Below the pieces are notes generated by a model, which did no database searches, was not told where the DNA came from, and saw only the letters and a list, made by a program, of their open reading frames with translations. A stretch of DNA of 64,000 bases, from contig CM075101.1 in NCBI GenBank assembly GCA_037576195.1, forward strand, positions 34,100,001 through 34,164,000, written 5' to 3'. The first letter of the stretch is position 1. Each line of letters starts with the position of its first letter. The position numbers and the translations under genes were made by a program. Of the stretch, positions 22,196 to 33,213 are shown in pieces. Source of the DNA: Phytoseiulus persimilis (taxonomy: Eukaryota; Arthropoda; Arachnida; Mesostigmata; Phytoseiidae).

Positions 22196-22880
22196 TCATA
22201 AAGTCAATGCTTTTGAAATTTCAGATCTCATTGAAATGCTTCTTATGGGATGACCCGTGTCTTCAGAGCTGCAATTTTTCCGTCTTGTTTTCTGTTTCAC
22301 AATGATCAAGCTGAATACCATTACTAGGATGGTGATGCCGACGAGAAAGCTTCGAAATAATGTCGCGTTGGGCGCTGTTCATACATATGAAAAGTAGAAG
22401 AAGTAGCGGTCGCGATGTTGCGACAGGCTCGCATCACCAGCTCATCACAAGTCGCACTTCGCGCTATTCTGAGTATGCTCCACTTATTCAGGTTTTCCCT
22501 GGGCACTCCGAGACTCATATGAGTACGCAACTCGACCTGAGAGCACCCTATGGGTGTTTTTTTTCCCTCGTAATCCCCGCATAAAAACATTACCGGATTC
22601 CCTCCACAGGGGAAAAGGTGGCAGGAACAACGGCAATGAGAATTCGAACTCCATTCGATGCTTGCGCGGGTCGGCTGGAACGACTAGCAGAGAAGCGGAA
22701 CTGAACCAATGGAAAGCGGTGACAACGATCGCATCAAATCTTAATTCTTTCACTTTCACCATCTGTGGGCGGATTATCGCTCTGAGCAGGCGGGGGGCGG
22801 GTTGGATGTCGCACTGACAGTCGCGCGACCGCATCGGCAGATAGACTTTCAGTCGTTTTTTCGTTGGAACGACCACAAAG
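22196..22880 (-). CDS. Single-pass membrane protein, 3' three exons (partial)
   Basis: Three minus-strand exons join in frame: 22880-22760 (acceptor CACTGTAG, donor GTGAAA), 22683-22594 (acceptor TCTCTGCTAG, donor GTAATG) and 22374-22196 (acceptor GAACAG, then stop). They read LCGRSNEKTTESLSADAVAR, a proline-rich linker (RHPTRPPPAQSDNPPTD), VPADPRKHRMEFEFSLPLFL, a glycosylation sequon (APNATLF), a clear transmembrane helix (FLVGITILVMVFSLIIV) and a basic stop-transfer (KQKTRRKNC), followed by a short tail ending SEISKALTL. This predicts an extracellular N-terminus and a cytoplasmic C-terminus. Upstream exons were not found (phase 0 entry). Family unknown. Confidence 0.5.
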
Positions 22881-23294
22881 CTACAGTGAAGCTCGGCTAT
22901 GGTGCAGCTCTTAAGAACTCCACTAAAAATATGCCGAACCCGCATGTGTCGTAGTTGAGCTGTAACAGGGCTTCGCGGTGCGTGGAGAGTCAGCAGCCGG
23001 CCAGTCGGCTCGCCGGCCCTGGAAGCTCGTGCCGGCGGGGGCAGCAGCGCTCCTCTGGTATGGCTTCGAACAGTCAAGAGCTGTTGGTGGCGGCTCGACC
23101 GACGGTCCACTCGTGGCCGCTCGCTGAAGAAGTTAAGAAATCCATTTCACACTGCAAAGCCTCTCGATCGAATGAACGGCTGACGGCTCCGGAAAGCTCC
23201 AAGTTTTTCTGTCGTCACTCCAATATCCACACGTTCGTTACGAGCCGGGTGTCCTAGCGGGGATTTTGACGGCGAACTGGTATTTTCGCGCAAC

Positions 23295-23801
23295 ATGGAA
23301 GCGCATCTTCCTCACGTACTCGTGCTTCTTCTGCTCGTCCATCAACGGTAACGATTCAATCAGAAGGGTCCCAGCTTCAGCTATGAGGCAATCCGGGGTC
23401 ATTCTTGGGAGCCCGTACCAGATATTCCTCGCAGCAGTTCAGGCGGTATCGCCCCGCTATCATGTGAATCCTGTGGCATGTTGCCGAACGGGACGTATTT
23501 CATCATCTCGTTCTCTGGGGAATCATTGTTCCCGAAAGCCACCGGTGTCATGCTGCGGACCCGCCAGCCCGGCAAATTGGCTGAAATAGATCCGACTCCG
23601 TTCCACCAGTATAGTGTCGTGGGAGCGCAGAAATCTCGCGGGCGACGTCTCGCCGTCGGAGCTCCGCTAGAATGCTGCCGCTTCCTTTACTCAGATACAA
23701 ACAATTTAATTCGGAGGAAAGTCACTGGAGAGGCGGAAGAAGATCAGCAAGAACAATCCAGGACTCCAAGCCGGAAACTGCTGATAAAACGGTCGCAGTG
23801 A
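23295..23801 (+). CDS. Small secreted protein (two exons), unrecognised
   Basis: Exon 1 (23295-23347) is a bare signal peptide (MEAHLPHVLVLLLLVHQ) ending in phase 2 at a GTAACG donor. The best acceptor is ATTCCTCGCAG at 23434 (a second, three bases on, also keeps frame), giving an 87-bp intron and an exon open to the stop at 23801. The mature protein starts SSGGIAPLSCESCGMLPNGT, continues FIISFSGESLFPKATGVMLR, has a CC pair (PLECCRFLYSD), and ends in a charged tail. The total is about 138 residues. The early part faintly recalls the beta-strand pattern of Reeler-type domains but is too short to assign. The tail after the CC pair may include unspliced intron. Confidence 0.48.
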
Positions 23802-24501
23802 CGGCAGGCTGGGTCGGTTTCTTGTGCCGAATCGTTCCAGGAATAGAGTGTGATAATCACGGGCTCGTCCTCTTTGCGGGGGAAGGCCTACTTCAACACT
23901 GACTTGTATTGATCCCTCCATTCCAATGCTGAACTCGCTGGGCTAGCTCGCTCCGGCTAGAACTCAATGGCTGTCTTGTGTATCGCCACACGTCCCCCAG
24001 AACCGAGTTGACCAGCGTTTGGGTACGAATCGAACAAAGGAGTGAATCGATTTCGGCTTTGTCATTCAATCAATGATGTAATAATATCATCCGTGCAGAA
24101 TCCAGCCCGCGATTTCGAAAGCTTCCAATGTCACGGGTGACACTCGAACTTGATGTTCAATACGCACAGCTGCTGTGTGGTTAGTTTCGAACAAAGCCAA
24201 CCAAACGCGAACAGAAACATGTATTAGTTTGAAAATTGCGGTTCTTCCTGCGAGTCGACGGCCTGGCTCACGTTCCGCTAGAGACTGGGCCGTCAGCATC
24301 ACCCTTTTCGAATGATTCGGATATCAGTACTTATTTGAGGAAACAACACCGGAATATGATTTTCACGACTGATCACGCGTCCGCGAGATCGTCGACGATG
24401 TTTTCAGATTCGCCCGAATCAACTGTACTCAGTCCATTCGTGGTTGTGCTGTATCTCTTTCGTTGCAAATCTTTGCGTACCGTTTCCAAGCTCTGCTCTC
24501 A

Positions 24502-25047
24502 TTAAACGAATACGAGCGCGACGCAATAGATCGAGAGATAAAGTTCTCGTGTTTCCTCAATAGTGTGGTGGAGCTCCCCAAGTAGTCTGCGCCCTACGAT
24601 CGGATCTGCATTGCCACGATATCGTTTCTTCGAGCGAGAGGTCAGAGCGTGGGCATTGGGCTCCATTTCGGCAATCAGCTCCTTCAGGAGTTGTTTTTTC
24701 GGTTCCGAAGACCGTCGAGGCATCTTCTCCGATGACTCCCCGTGCTTGCTCGATTTAGAGTACGGCTCGGTGATCCGCATCAATCGCGAAGCCGGGGTCT
24801 TCCAAACTTTCTTGTCCCCATCATTTGAGGGCAGCTTTTGCTCGAACACAGCAGTCAATACCGAGAGTCTCAGCCATGTAGATCTTTCGTTTATTTTCTT
24901 CCATCGCGATTGTTCGCCACACATAGATGAGAAATGTAACCCTCCGTCCTTGAGGCCATCTTGAAACGAGCCATTCATACAATGTTCGGAACAGCGAAGA
25001 GCTTGGTGTCGGTTCGATTCACAGGCTATGCAAATTTCCCACCGTGT
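24502..25047 (-). CDS. Candidate C-terminal exon, basic Cys-containing protein
   Basis: A strong acceptor (TTTTTCTACATAG) at 25048 opens a frame of about 180 codons to a stop at 24502. It reads TRWEICIACESNRHQALRCS early, with six cysteines in the first 50 residues, then a hydrophilic Lys/Ser-rich part (ITEPYSKSSKHGESSEKMPR) and a helical-looking stretch (PKKQLLKELIAEMEPNAHAL). The Cys spacing is suggestive of a small metal-binding or disulfide module but matches no family I can name. Upstream exon not found. It could belong to the membrane protein gene downstream on the same strand. Confidence 0.35.
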   Translation of the reverse strand, partial: TRWEICIACESNRHQALRCSEHCMNGSFQDGLKDGGLHFSSMCGEQSRWKKINERSTWLRLSVLTAVFEQKLPSNDGDKKVWKTPASRLMRITEPYSKSSKHGESSEKMPRRSSEPKKQLLKELIAEMEPNAHALTSRSKKRYRGNADPIVGRRLLGELHHTIEETRELYLSIYCVALVFV

Positions 25048-26340
25048 ATCTATGTAGAAAAACAACTGCGTCTGTACGCTGAGCTCACGGGATTGCGGAT
25101 TTTTCCAGCCCGACCGGTAACCATAAGCTCATCTTGAACACTGCAAATGTCTCACTCAGGGACCCCACCTCGATTGAGCAACAGAGGGTCGGCCGCTCTA
25201 CGAGCTGTCAGCTCACGCCCACTCGATATTTATCACGTCGTACCCGAACAGCTCCAAGCACACCCTCACGTGGCGGCGCGATTTATTCGAAGCTTGGAAC
25301 ATCGAACTGTTCTGCAGCGGGAGCCCCATCCTCTAAATTCAACCGTGACTGCGTCGGTGAAACATGAGCCGACGAAAGATTTTTAGAAAGCGACTCAATC
25401 TTCGATGCCGTACGAGAGTTACGCAGCGTTCACAGCATTCGTCGAACACCAAAAATCCTCGACGTGAATAAATGTTTCAAACACGTTACCACACCATTGT
25501 AGCAACCAGCATAGAACTGGTATGCTGTAGACAGAGAGCTTTGCATGGTTTTACGTGGGGGACCGATTCGCTCACCAGCTGCTGGGACGCGAGAAACGAC
25601 CGTTTTAGGCAGTGCATGCCGAAGACGCGGGAACCGGTATCCACGGCGACGGATCGAGCGAGGGTGTATACCAGGGCATGGAATTCGTTCGTATGGTTAC
25701 TCGTGGACGACTGTTCCGTGGGCGGATTTTACACTTGAGGACTTGGATGATTCCTCTCTCTCTGTTGAATTATGTAACCCCGAAGCGCTCGACTTCCGCC
25801 TCGGTCATCGATTGCCTAGCTTTGAGCTTTTTGTGAACTGTTTCTTCTTTGACTCCAATGGCCGCTTGAGCAATCAGGCGATTCTACTCCGCCGAGACGG
25901 TCTCAAAACGCCGAACACTCATCGGATCGTTGTCATGGTGGTTCGCGAGGACATTTTTTACCTCATCTGAGCCCCGGACAGTTCGGCAGCCTTCCGTAAC
26001 AAAGCTAGCTGAAGCTAGTGTTGTCGTTGCGATCCAGTGTCTCTATTGGCGGGAAATACCGGCTCGGTCAGGCACCTATACGAAGTGCTGTCGCGCTGCC
26101 GTTGGAAAATAAAATGGTCGTGAGAACACATTCACAGCCTCGGAAATAACGAGAGTCAGAAAACCCATGCAATTCCTTTACCGCAAGTAACGTGACTCTG
26201 GTAGCATGTCCGCTGGCGATTCGAATCGACGAACGGTAAGTGGATTCGCTGAACTCTCTCCTTTTTCATGAGCGTCACAGCGACCTTCAGATTCGTCGCA
26301 TTTTCGAGTCTCAAATCGCTGACACTAACTATCTCCGCAG

Positions 26341-26743
26341 CTCCGCGCTCCATCGTTTTGCTCGAGAACCTCAGACTGTTGTTCCCGGAAGGATAGCGAG
26401 GCGACGGGACAGGGAGCCGATCCGCCTTCGAGGCAATCTGGATCGATCTGACGCAGTACAGATCACGACCGAGAACCCGAGCTCAATCAAGCGGGCGACA
26501 CTAAGGTTTATTCAATTTTCAAACTTCTTCAGAGTAGTCGTGAGCCCTGATGGTACGGCTGGATCGATAGATGGAAACTCAACAGAAGTTTGGTTGAGCC
26601 GTGCGATTGCCTCCAACTATTCAGAAACCAGAGGCGTGTCTAAGGGTGGCGAGGTCAAGCGGGAAACATACGGATTGGGGCAACGCCAGGTCTTACGGGG
26701 AGGCGACTCGTCTCTTGAAAGTTGGGGGTGTGTGATATACTGA
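26341..26743 (+). CDS. Candidate exon with weak FGF-like core
   Basis: A very good acceptor (CTATCTCCGCAG, ending 26340) opens a plus-strand frame that reads RIARRRDREPIRLRG, then KRATLRFIQFSNFFRVVV and SPDGTAGSIDGNST. The string F-x-R-V-V-x-P-D-G-T followed by D/N-rich residues is similar in pattern to the strand-turn core of fibroblast growth factors (FFLRVxPDGTVxG). The rest of the trefoil is not visible, so further exons would be needed. The open frame to the stop at 26743 probably includes intron. It may be chance. Confidence 0.2.
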
Positions 26744-28643
26744 GTATGAAACATGAAAGCATCGAACCGTGGACAATATTCAGCGATTTCATAAATGAGA
26801 ATAAAACTGAGGGGATTCCGTGGTAGAACCTTGGCTGAGGATGCACTATGGTGTTCGGAGCCTCGGAATATCTAAGAAAAGTGGTCTCATGCGGGATTCG
26901 TCCCCGCCCAGCATGGTGTCAGTCGAGAGAACTTCAGGAGCTTCTCCCGAACGCCGGATCGCGAATTTCCCAAGTGGGCAGTGACCTGTAAATAGGGAAA
27001 TACTTGGGAGGCTGATTCAGACGCTGGTAGTTTGAGCAAGAATCAAAAAATCGACCCCTCGGCATCGTTCTGACAAGATGCTTTCCTGAGGACTGCCGTT
27101 ACCCATAGAAGGAGAAGTACTGGGGAAAATGAATCAGAGACTGTTAGCTCAAGCATGGTTCGGCGGTTTTACGCGTCGACATTGTTCACGCATGATGTCC
27201 GCTTCCTGTGGGTGAAACTCCATACGAATATTAACGATTCCAGTCGAAATCCAAAAACCGCATTATCCCATAGGGACACTAAGAAGAGGAATCCGAGCCT
27301 CGGTCCCGGACGGAGCTCTCCTTCATTTGCGCCGAGTCTTCAGTGGCTTCTCACTTACTCAAGGTGAACTGAGAAGGCCTAAGGAGGACTTGAGCGCAGG
27401 AGCTCATCAGTATATCAGATTCACAATGCCCCAGGAGGAACTCGTTCTGCTCGCCGGGAGATCTCGTGTCGGACCGCCGAATCTGGGGTCAATTTGAAGT
27501 CATTCATAGGGAGAATGAATAGTAGGGCTGTCGGCCGGGATTCGATGCGAAACCCACCTTCGAAAACGCATGATCACGACTCGCCCGGCAGGTTCTCTGG
27601 GGGAGAATAGAGCTACCGTCTGGCGCTCCATATGTATCCAGCTAGTTCATGCACTCGTTATACATAAAATTGAGAATCACGACACGGCATCTCGGGACTC
27701 CGGGACATCCGCTGGCTCCTGAATCTGCGGTTCGCCCGCCGATTGCATGAGCACGACTTCCGTTGTAAGCCCGCGGATGACGTAGCATGAACAAACTCGG
27801 GAGAAAAGGAATTTCCTCCTGACTCTTGCTCATGCAGAGATGTGATCGGTCCATTTGTTTGATTGCAATCGAAGAGAGCGAAATGGATAAAATTTCAGAT
27901 TTTTCCTCTATGTTTCACGGCTTCGCGGCGCTGATGAGTTGATATTTGGAAAATGTTCCAACACCAGAGCTTCCTGATCGTGGTTGACCATCTAATTGTG
28001 ATATTGTTCCCGATCACGAAGCCTCTATTGGTTCCTCTGGAGAAGTCTTTTGTGCTTTGGGTCGATCGCATCATCCGCAGTCTACTGGGCGACCTAGAGT
28101 TGAGTCGACATCGTTGAGAGCGGTTCGAGCTCCTCGAGAGGGAAGTGTCGGCGAGTGTGCCGGTCCAGGGAACGAAGCCAGCAGCAGAGGGAAGGGGTCC
28201 CAACTGTGCTCGCCGCTTGCGAGCGCAACAGAACTCAACTTCGGACGGTAAATCAAATCAGTCCGCTAACAGTCCATCCATGATGCTGAACATATTCAGT
28301 CCAGCAGCTTATTATGAGTTCTACGGCATCTTTGTTGTTTGCCGCAGTCTCAGCGTTCATCTATCGATCCATGTAACGTTCTTGACACAAGACTGCATGG
28401 AACGGATGTCCTGAAATCCGAAGTCATTCATATCATGCAACGAGCGTTGGTGTTGAGGGTGAAAATCTCACGGACCCTGCTCCTCGTTAGTATCGAACTG
28501 CAAAGACAATAACCTATCCTATTTCCGTCCGGGATCGGTCAAGAGAATCATCTGCAAGTGACGGACATGGACTGGATGGACTTGATGTGTATGAACCGAA
28601 AGTTTCCGAGAGGCGCCGCCAGAATTGTTCTGCTTCTCGGCCT
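26744..28643. other. No gene seen
   Basis: No frame with leader, splice signals and family resemblance. Short diverged motifs recur (GGGAGGCTGATTCAGACG near 27010, similar wording near 31030), which hints at old repeat debris. Confidence 0.45.
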
Positions 28644-29698
28644 CCCATTAGAGGGTGTCCTCCCGTTTCCCCAAAACTGTTTCGCCGAACCCGTTTACCC
28701 GAACCCATCTACCCGAAACCGATTTCCCGACCAGGAGCCCTCTGCTGATTCCGAGACCCTCCGAGTGGATGAGGTCTCTATACAGAGCGCGGAGTGCGAG
28801 GAAGCGGACTTCAAGGGGAGCGAGTAATGTTGGGGGATTCCCGCTGAGCAATCTGATGGTATTCCCGTGAGGAAATGCAGGTGCGTGTCCCGCAAACCCC
28901 TAATCCGGGATCAAACATTGGGATTTGCTCAATATCACAATAACTTACATGTGAGTTATTGACTTATGCATCTTCGCCATCCTCAAAGCCTTTTTTCCCC
29001 AGCTTTGGGACATTTCTCACCACTCTACCGACGTGATCGTGTACCATTCCCTCACGAATTGTGATTTGAGATCACTGTATTCGTCCTGAACTCGCAAACT
29101 TTTGCCGTGGAATAATGCTCCATCGGCTTGAATCCGGAATCGGGGAGCCGATCTCGATGACTCGCCTCTAATGCAAAACCACGGGAAACTGACATAAAAA
29201 ACTTGTAGGTAGTGGGCGGAGGTCTGCCGACTCTAGGGGAGAACCATCGAACTCTCATCGTGGAACCCCGGACCTCGACTTACGAAGACTTGACTGTTTG
29301 CTCCTGAACTGACATGTGTTCGCCCGGAACGATGGGTCTTGAATCCGATGGCGGCGGTCCCTTACAATCCCGAGGCGGAAATGTCTCCTGCTCGACATGA
29401 AGAGGCTTAGGCCGCTGACCTGCTGTTTTGAGAGGTGGTCAGGAATGCGGATGATCTCCGATAACGCAGAAGTTAACGTCTGTGTAGGTGACCATCGGCG
29501 CTTCGCAGCTCTAGAATCATCGGCAAGGGTGGGAGACCGTCGTTTAGAGGGGAGCCCCGCGGAAGTTCCTTAGGGGTTCCGCAAGGCTCTTACTACACAG
29601 AGTCTTCTGGCCGGACGGGGCCCATTGAGCGCGGGCATTTTTGTCAATGGTACTCCGCAAGAGATGTGGAGTTATTACAGGAATAACGGCGCCCACAC

Positions 29699-30972
29699 TA
29701 GGCCCCGCAAAAGACTGCAGTTTTTGGAAAATGCAGTTTTCGGTTAACTGCAGCCGAAAACCGCAGTTTTGCAGTTAAAAACCGCATTCAACTGCAATTT
29801 ATTTACTCGCATAGTTTACATTTCGGAATCACCCAAACGTCGATGATTCAAGCCACAACTACGTTAGTTTTCTGGTATTAGATGTATTGCTTTGAAAATA
29901 ATACCAGCCGAAGGAAGCTGGCTGTTCAATTAAATGTACAGATGAAAATCCGCCAATTCGAGTGCTACAAGAGTCCACTGAGCAGGGAACCGGGGAATCA
30001 TGCTACAAAGATGTACCCGACATCGGGCTCTGGGAAACAATACGGATGTTCCACAACTTTCACTCCAGTTTCTTGATTTCATACTGAAAAAACTTCCGTA
30101 GAATTCAGATGTCATCTAGCGTGGGAGCTTCGAGGCTCGCTCTATTCTCTCTGAGCAGAGAACGAGCGACGCTGAAATCTCGTTCGGCTTGCACAGACGC
30201 CGAATGACCCGTGGAGAGCACGAAAGTGTCGCCAAGTATGACGCGCATGCAATCCACTTTTCGAGCGGATGTGCGCGCTCAGCCCTGTAGTTTGCTTCTT
30301 CAAGAAGTTGAGCTCATCGGATATTCGAACGTTTTATTCTCTTATCCCTCTTCATTCAGCCAGCATCATAACAAAGCTATCTATTCATTCGACTCTCTAG
30401 TTCGTGTTGTTAGTTCTATGTATCACAGTTCGCTCGTTGTTGATCGAAATTTTTGACTGAATTGGTGGATTATCGTAGCAAATCGAGAAATGTTTTCGCT
30501 GTTCCTGAAATCAGGGAAAAGCGTACGTTGTCGGTGATGATATTATAGAGCGATGCGTGTGCTTCCAGAGTCTCCTCATTCCATAGGAGGGAAGCCCCGG
30601 GAATCCACCCTGATGGTCTTGCGCTTCGAGTGGACGCGAAATAAGGTTTCACTGATCGACCGAGAGTCTTTCTTCGACAAGCTTTTTTATTATTATCATC
30701 GATTCAATTCATAGTATGGTATAATTTGACTTGGCTCGGTCGGTCTCATAAGAGTGAATTGTTGGGATCAGTATCCAGAGCTGACCGCTCTCCCTTCCAT
30801 GCGACGGAAATGAGCATTCCTTGCCGATTGGCGCGGCTTGTTTGCCGCCGCCCGCTGGATTCGAACTGCAGCCAAGAAGTGCAGACGATTGCGGTTTGTT
30901 GCAGTCAATAAACTGTAAAATTCGCAGTTTTTGCAGTTAATAAACTGCAGTTAAAAATCGCTGCAACGCCTA
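29699..30972 (-). mobile_element. hAT transposon, degenerate (1,274 bp), nested
   Basis: The ends are inverted: left TAGGCCCCGCAAAAGACTGC, right (reverse-complemented) TAGGCGTTGCAGCGATTTTT. Both ends then carry many copies of the motif AACTGCAGTT, which is typical of subterminal transposase-binding repeats. The flanking 8-mers GCCCACAC (29691-29698) and GCCCGCAC (30973-30980) differ at one base, the expected 8-bp hAT target duplication. Inside, the minus strand keeps a broken transposase (see 30105-30243). The small divergence of the duplication suggests a younger insertion than the hAT element at 3475. Confidence 0.85.
30105..30243 (-). pseudogene. hAT transposase C-terminal (dimerisation) remnant
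   Basis: The minus strand reads LSTGHSASVQAERDFSVARS followed by LLRENRASLEAPTLDDI and a stop. This matches the hAT C-terminal dimerisation motif pattern (SSAxxERxFSxAGxLLxxxRxxLxxxxLDxL). The frame is interrupted upstream; other minus-strand pieces up to 30652 may be earlier, frameshifted parts of the same gene. Confidence 0.75.
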
Positions 30973-31573
30973 GCCCGCACCACAAGCCACTTAGATGGAT
31001 GGCACCAAGTTCTGAATACGGTGTTTGGGAGGGCTGATCCAGACGTCGATTTGGTGCAGCAACAACAGGAGCAACGGTTCAAGAACGACATGCTGCTCCT
31101 GTGGCAGGGAGGGGGCCCACCGCGATCACGAAACTAATATCGAAAAATCGATCAGGAACTCATGATTTTCGTGGAGGAGTTGAAGACCAATCGAGTTTCG
31201 CTGTTTCAATACGTTCAAAACGAGGCGTCCGTGGAAACTCTTGAATGACCTCGGGTCGTTCCTCGAGACTTTGCATGAATCCTCATACCTACATGTAATG
31301 ATATAGCGATCATAATTGTGCGGGATTCTGATGAACACGTTCACCGCCAAATGTGACTCGAGTTCCAGCACCGTCATTCTTCAAACCGAGCGTTAGTTAC
31401 TATGATCGGCCGGCTTCGCATCTCTCCCCAATTCCTTAGCGTAATTCGTCCCGACTCCGCGCTCTAAATAGATGCCTCATTCACTGGGAGGGTATCGGAA
31501 TCAGGACAGTGTTGCTGGTCGGGGAAACGGTTTTGGAGGAACGTTTTGGGGAAACGGGCTGTAACCCATTAGA

Positions 31574-33047
31574 CAGCCGGCACCCGATCAAGGTTTGATG
31601 AGAAAATAAGAATTATGATGGTATTCAATAATATCAATGTTGAAAATTCAAATGAAGAGTAGTGAGAAACGGATTGATTCGGAATTGAAAACGAATTGAT
31701 ATGGAATTGAAAACTGAAGAACGAGAAATTGGAAGCAAAAGTCGCTTTTATTCGCCAGATGAGTCGATAGATCTCAACGAGTGGCTTGAGTAGCAGATGA
31801 TCCAGATATCAGTTCCAGCGCGTTGACGGCGGAAACTCTCAATGCTGACCCGATGACAGCTGACAAAAAAGGCCCGGAAGACGTTGGACGCACTGAATAG
31901 AATGCGATTTAAAGTAAGCCTCGGTGAAGAAGGGGCGTGGGCCTGGGGCTAGAATAAGAGACCATTGTCGATGCCTGTTTGTTTGTTTTCTGTTCCTCAC
32001 ATGCTTCGTGAGGAACTGAGCGATGAACGTCAGTGAGAATGAGAAGTAGCTCAGGAGGGCATCACGAACTGAAGAAGCGGGCGAGCGAACCCTGAATAGC
32101 CGCGCGGAGAGAACGAGTCTTCGGCGATGTGCCAGAGAGACGCAAAAGCAGAGACTTTCGAGCAAGATTCGATTCCGTACAGGAGTGGAGACGTCAAGGC
32201 TTGTAGTCAGAAATGGGAGAGCAGAGAAGCGCGAGATTTCGGATCGTTAGGAGCGGATAGCGCAAGATTTTGCGTGAGAGACGAGAGGGCGAAGACAAGT
32301 TAGACTGGGGGCTTTCCGGTAGCGAAAGGCAGAAGACTTGGCGTCAGGATCTCGCATCAGAGACAGAAGACCCAAGGTTCGCGAGAATGTATGTTGTACT
32401 AGAGTGTAGAACCAGAGAGCTCGCTCCAGAAACAAGGCGAAGGGCCCTCAGAAAACGGCTGAGCCAGAAGAACCTAAAGTGTTTCAAGCGGACAGTCGTG
32501 AGTGCCACTCATGTGTTCAGATGAAATCATCCGTAGCGACATACATTATTCTATCCCTATTTAGTCAATCCTACTACTAAGGCTCTGATTTGTTTGCAAG
32601 TAAGTCCATGATGTACATTGTTCTACCGACAAGAATCTTACAATGGACATGATCTATCCATCCATCCATCCATCCATCCACAAATCTACTTACACAGCTT
32701 GTGCTCCTGTTCGCCTTCCTGTATGTGAGCTGTCCACTCCTTAGACCGGAGGTCTGTCCGCTCGAGTCGAATATTCGCGCTGTAAACTCATCCCGGGCGG
32801 TGCCGATGGAGCGGTTCCTGTGCGATAATTTCCAGAAGAAGCAGCGACTCCATCCCAATAGCAAAAAAACACGTGGCACGAGCCGCCGGGAACACAGAAT
32901 CTGTGAGGGAGATCCTCTAATCCACCAAGATCTCGTAGTTCAGATGTTGAAGATTCATAGGCCATGAATCTTCAATTTTATTCTTCGTGGAGCTTTTGTC
33001 CTTCCCAACTGATTTCGGCTATACCAAAAGATTCTCTGAAGTATACT
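31574..33047. other. No gene seen
   Basis: Purine-rich DNA around 31620-31740 and 32240-32480, one microsatellite (32656-32680) and no supported exon. The open frames on both strands at 31839-32165 and 32270-32524 have no leader or family match. Confidence 0.45.
32656..32680. repeat. (ATCC)6 microsatellite
   Basis: Perfect ATCC repeat, six units, in intergenic DNA about 370 bp downstream of the protease polyadenylation signal. Confidence 0.95.
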
Positions 33048-33053
33048 TTTATT
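33048..33053 (-). terminator. Polyadenylation signal AATAAA, serine protease
   Basis: AATAAA 161 bp past the stop codon at 33214; a second copy lies at 32977-32982 on the same strand. Confidence 0.6.
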
Positions 33054-33213
33054 GCAAACCCTCATGGCTATGGTGGAATACATTGGTCGTGGAATACAGG
33101 CATCTCCGAACGAGCGGAGCCGTTGTGGGGTCAGCATTGTTGTTTGCGACACTGAATGGAGAAGTGCCAATGTACATATATCAGCGCATGAGGTAAAGTG
33201 GATAGTGACGTTT

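Larger units (their letters stand above)
28644..31573. mobile_element. Inverted-repeat element with 9-bp target duplication (Mutator-like candidate)
   Basis: The 9-mer CCCATTAGA occurs exactly at 28644-28652 and 31565-31573. Between them, the ends are inverted copies: left GGGTGTCCTCCCGTTTCCCC and AAAAC; right, reverse-complemented, TTACAGCCCGTTTCCCCAAAAC, then further shared short words (CCGTTTCCCCGACCAG). The left arm also holds several CCCGTTT/CCCGAACC variants (28664-28730), an arrangement of subterminal repeats. A 9-bp duplication is the usual size for Mutator-like elements; the family call is inference. A hAT element sits inside (29699-30972). No transposase of its own is recognisable. 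Confidence 0.6.

Noticed and set aside
22484-23110. 208-codon minus-strand frame, the longest in its area
   Set aside because: Good acceptors and donors at 22881, 22759, 22684 and 22593 instead support a spliced path in another frame that leads into a transmembrane exon.
24502-25065. THAP-type or other zinc-binding domain in the Cys-rich start of this frame
   Set aside because: The Cys and His spacing does not match THAP (C-x2-4-C...C-x2-H) or another finger I know, so no domain name was given.
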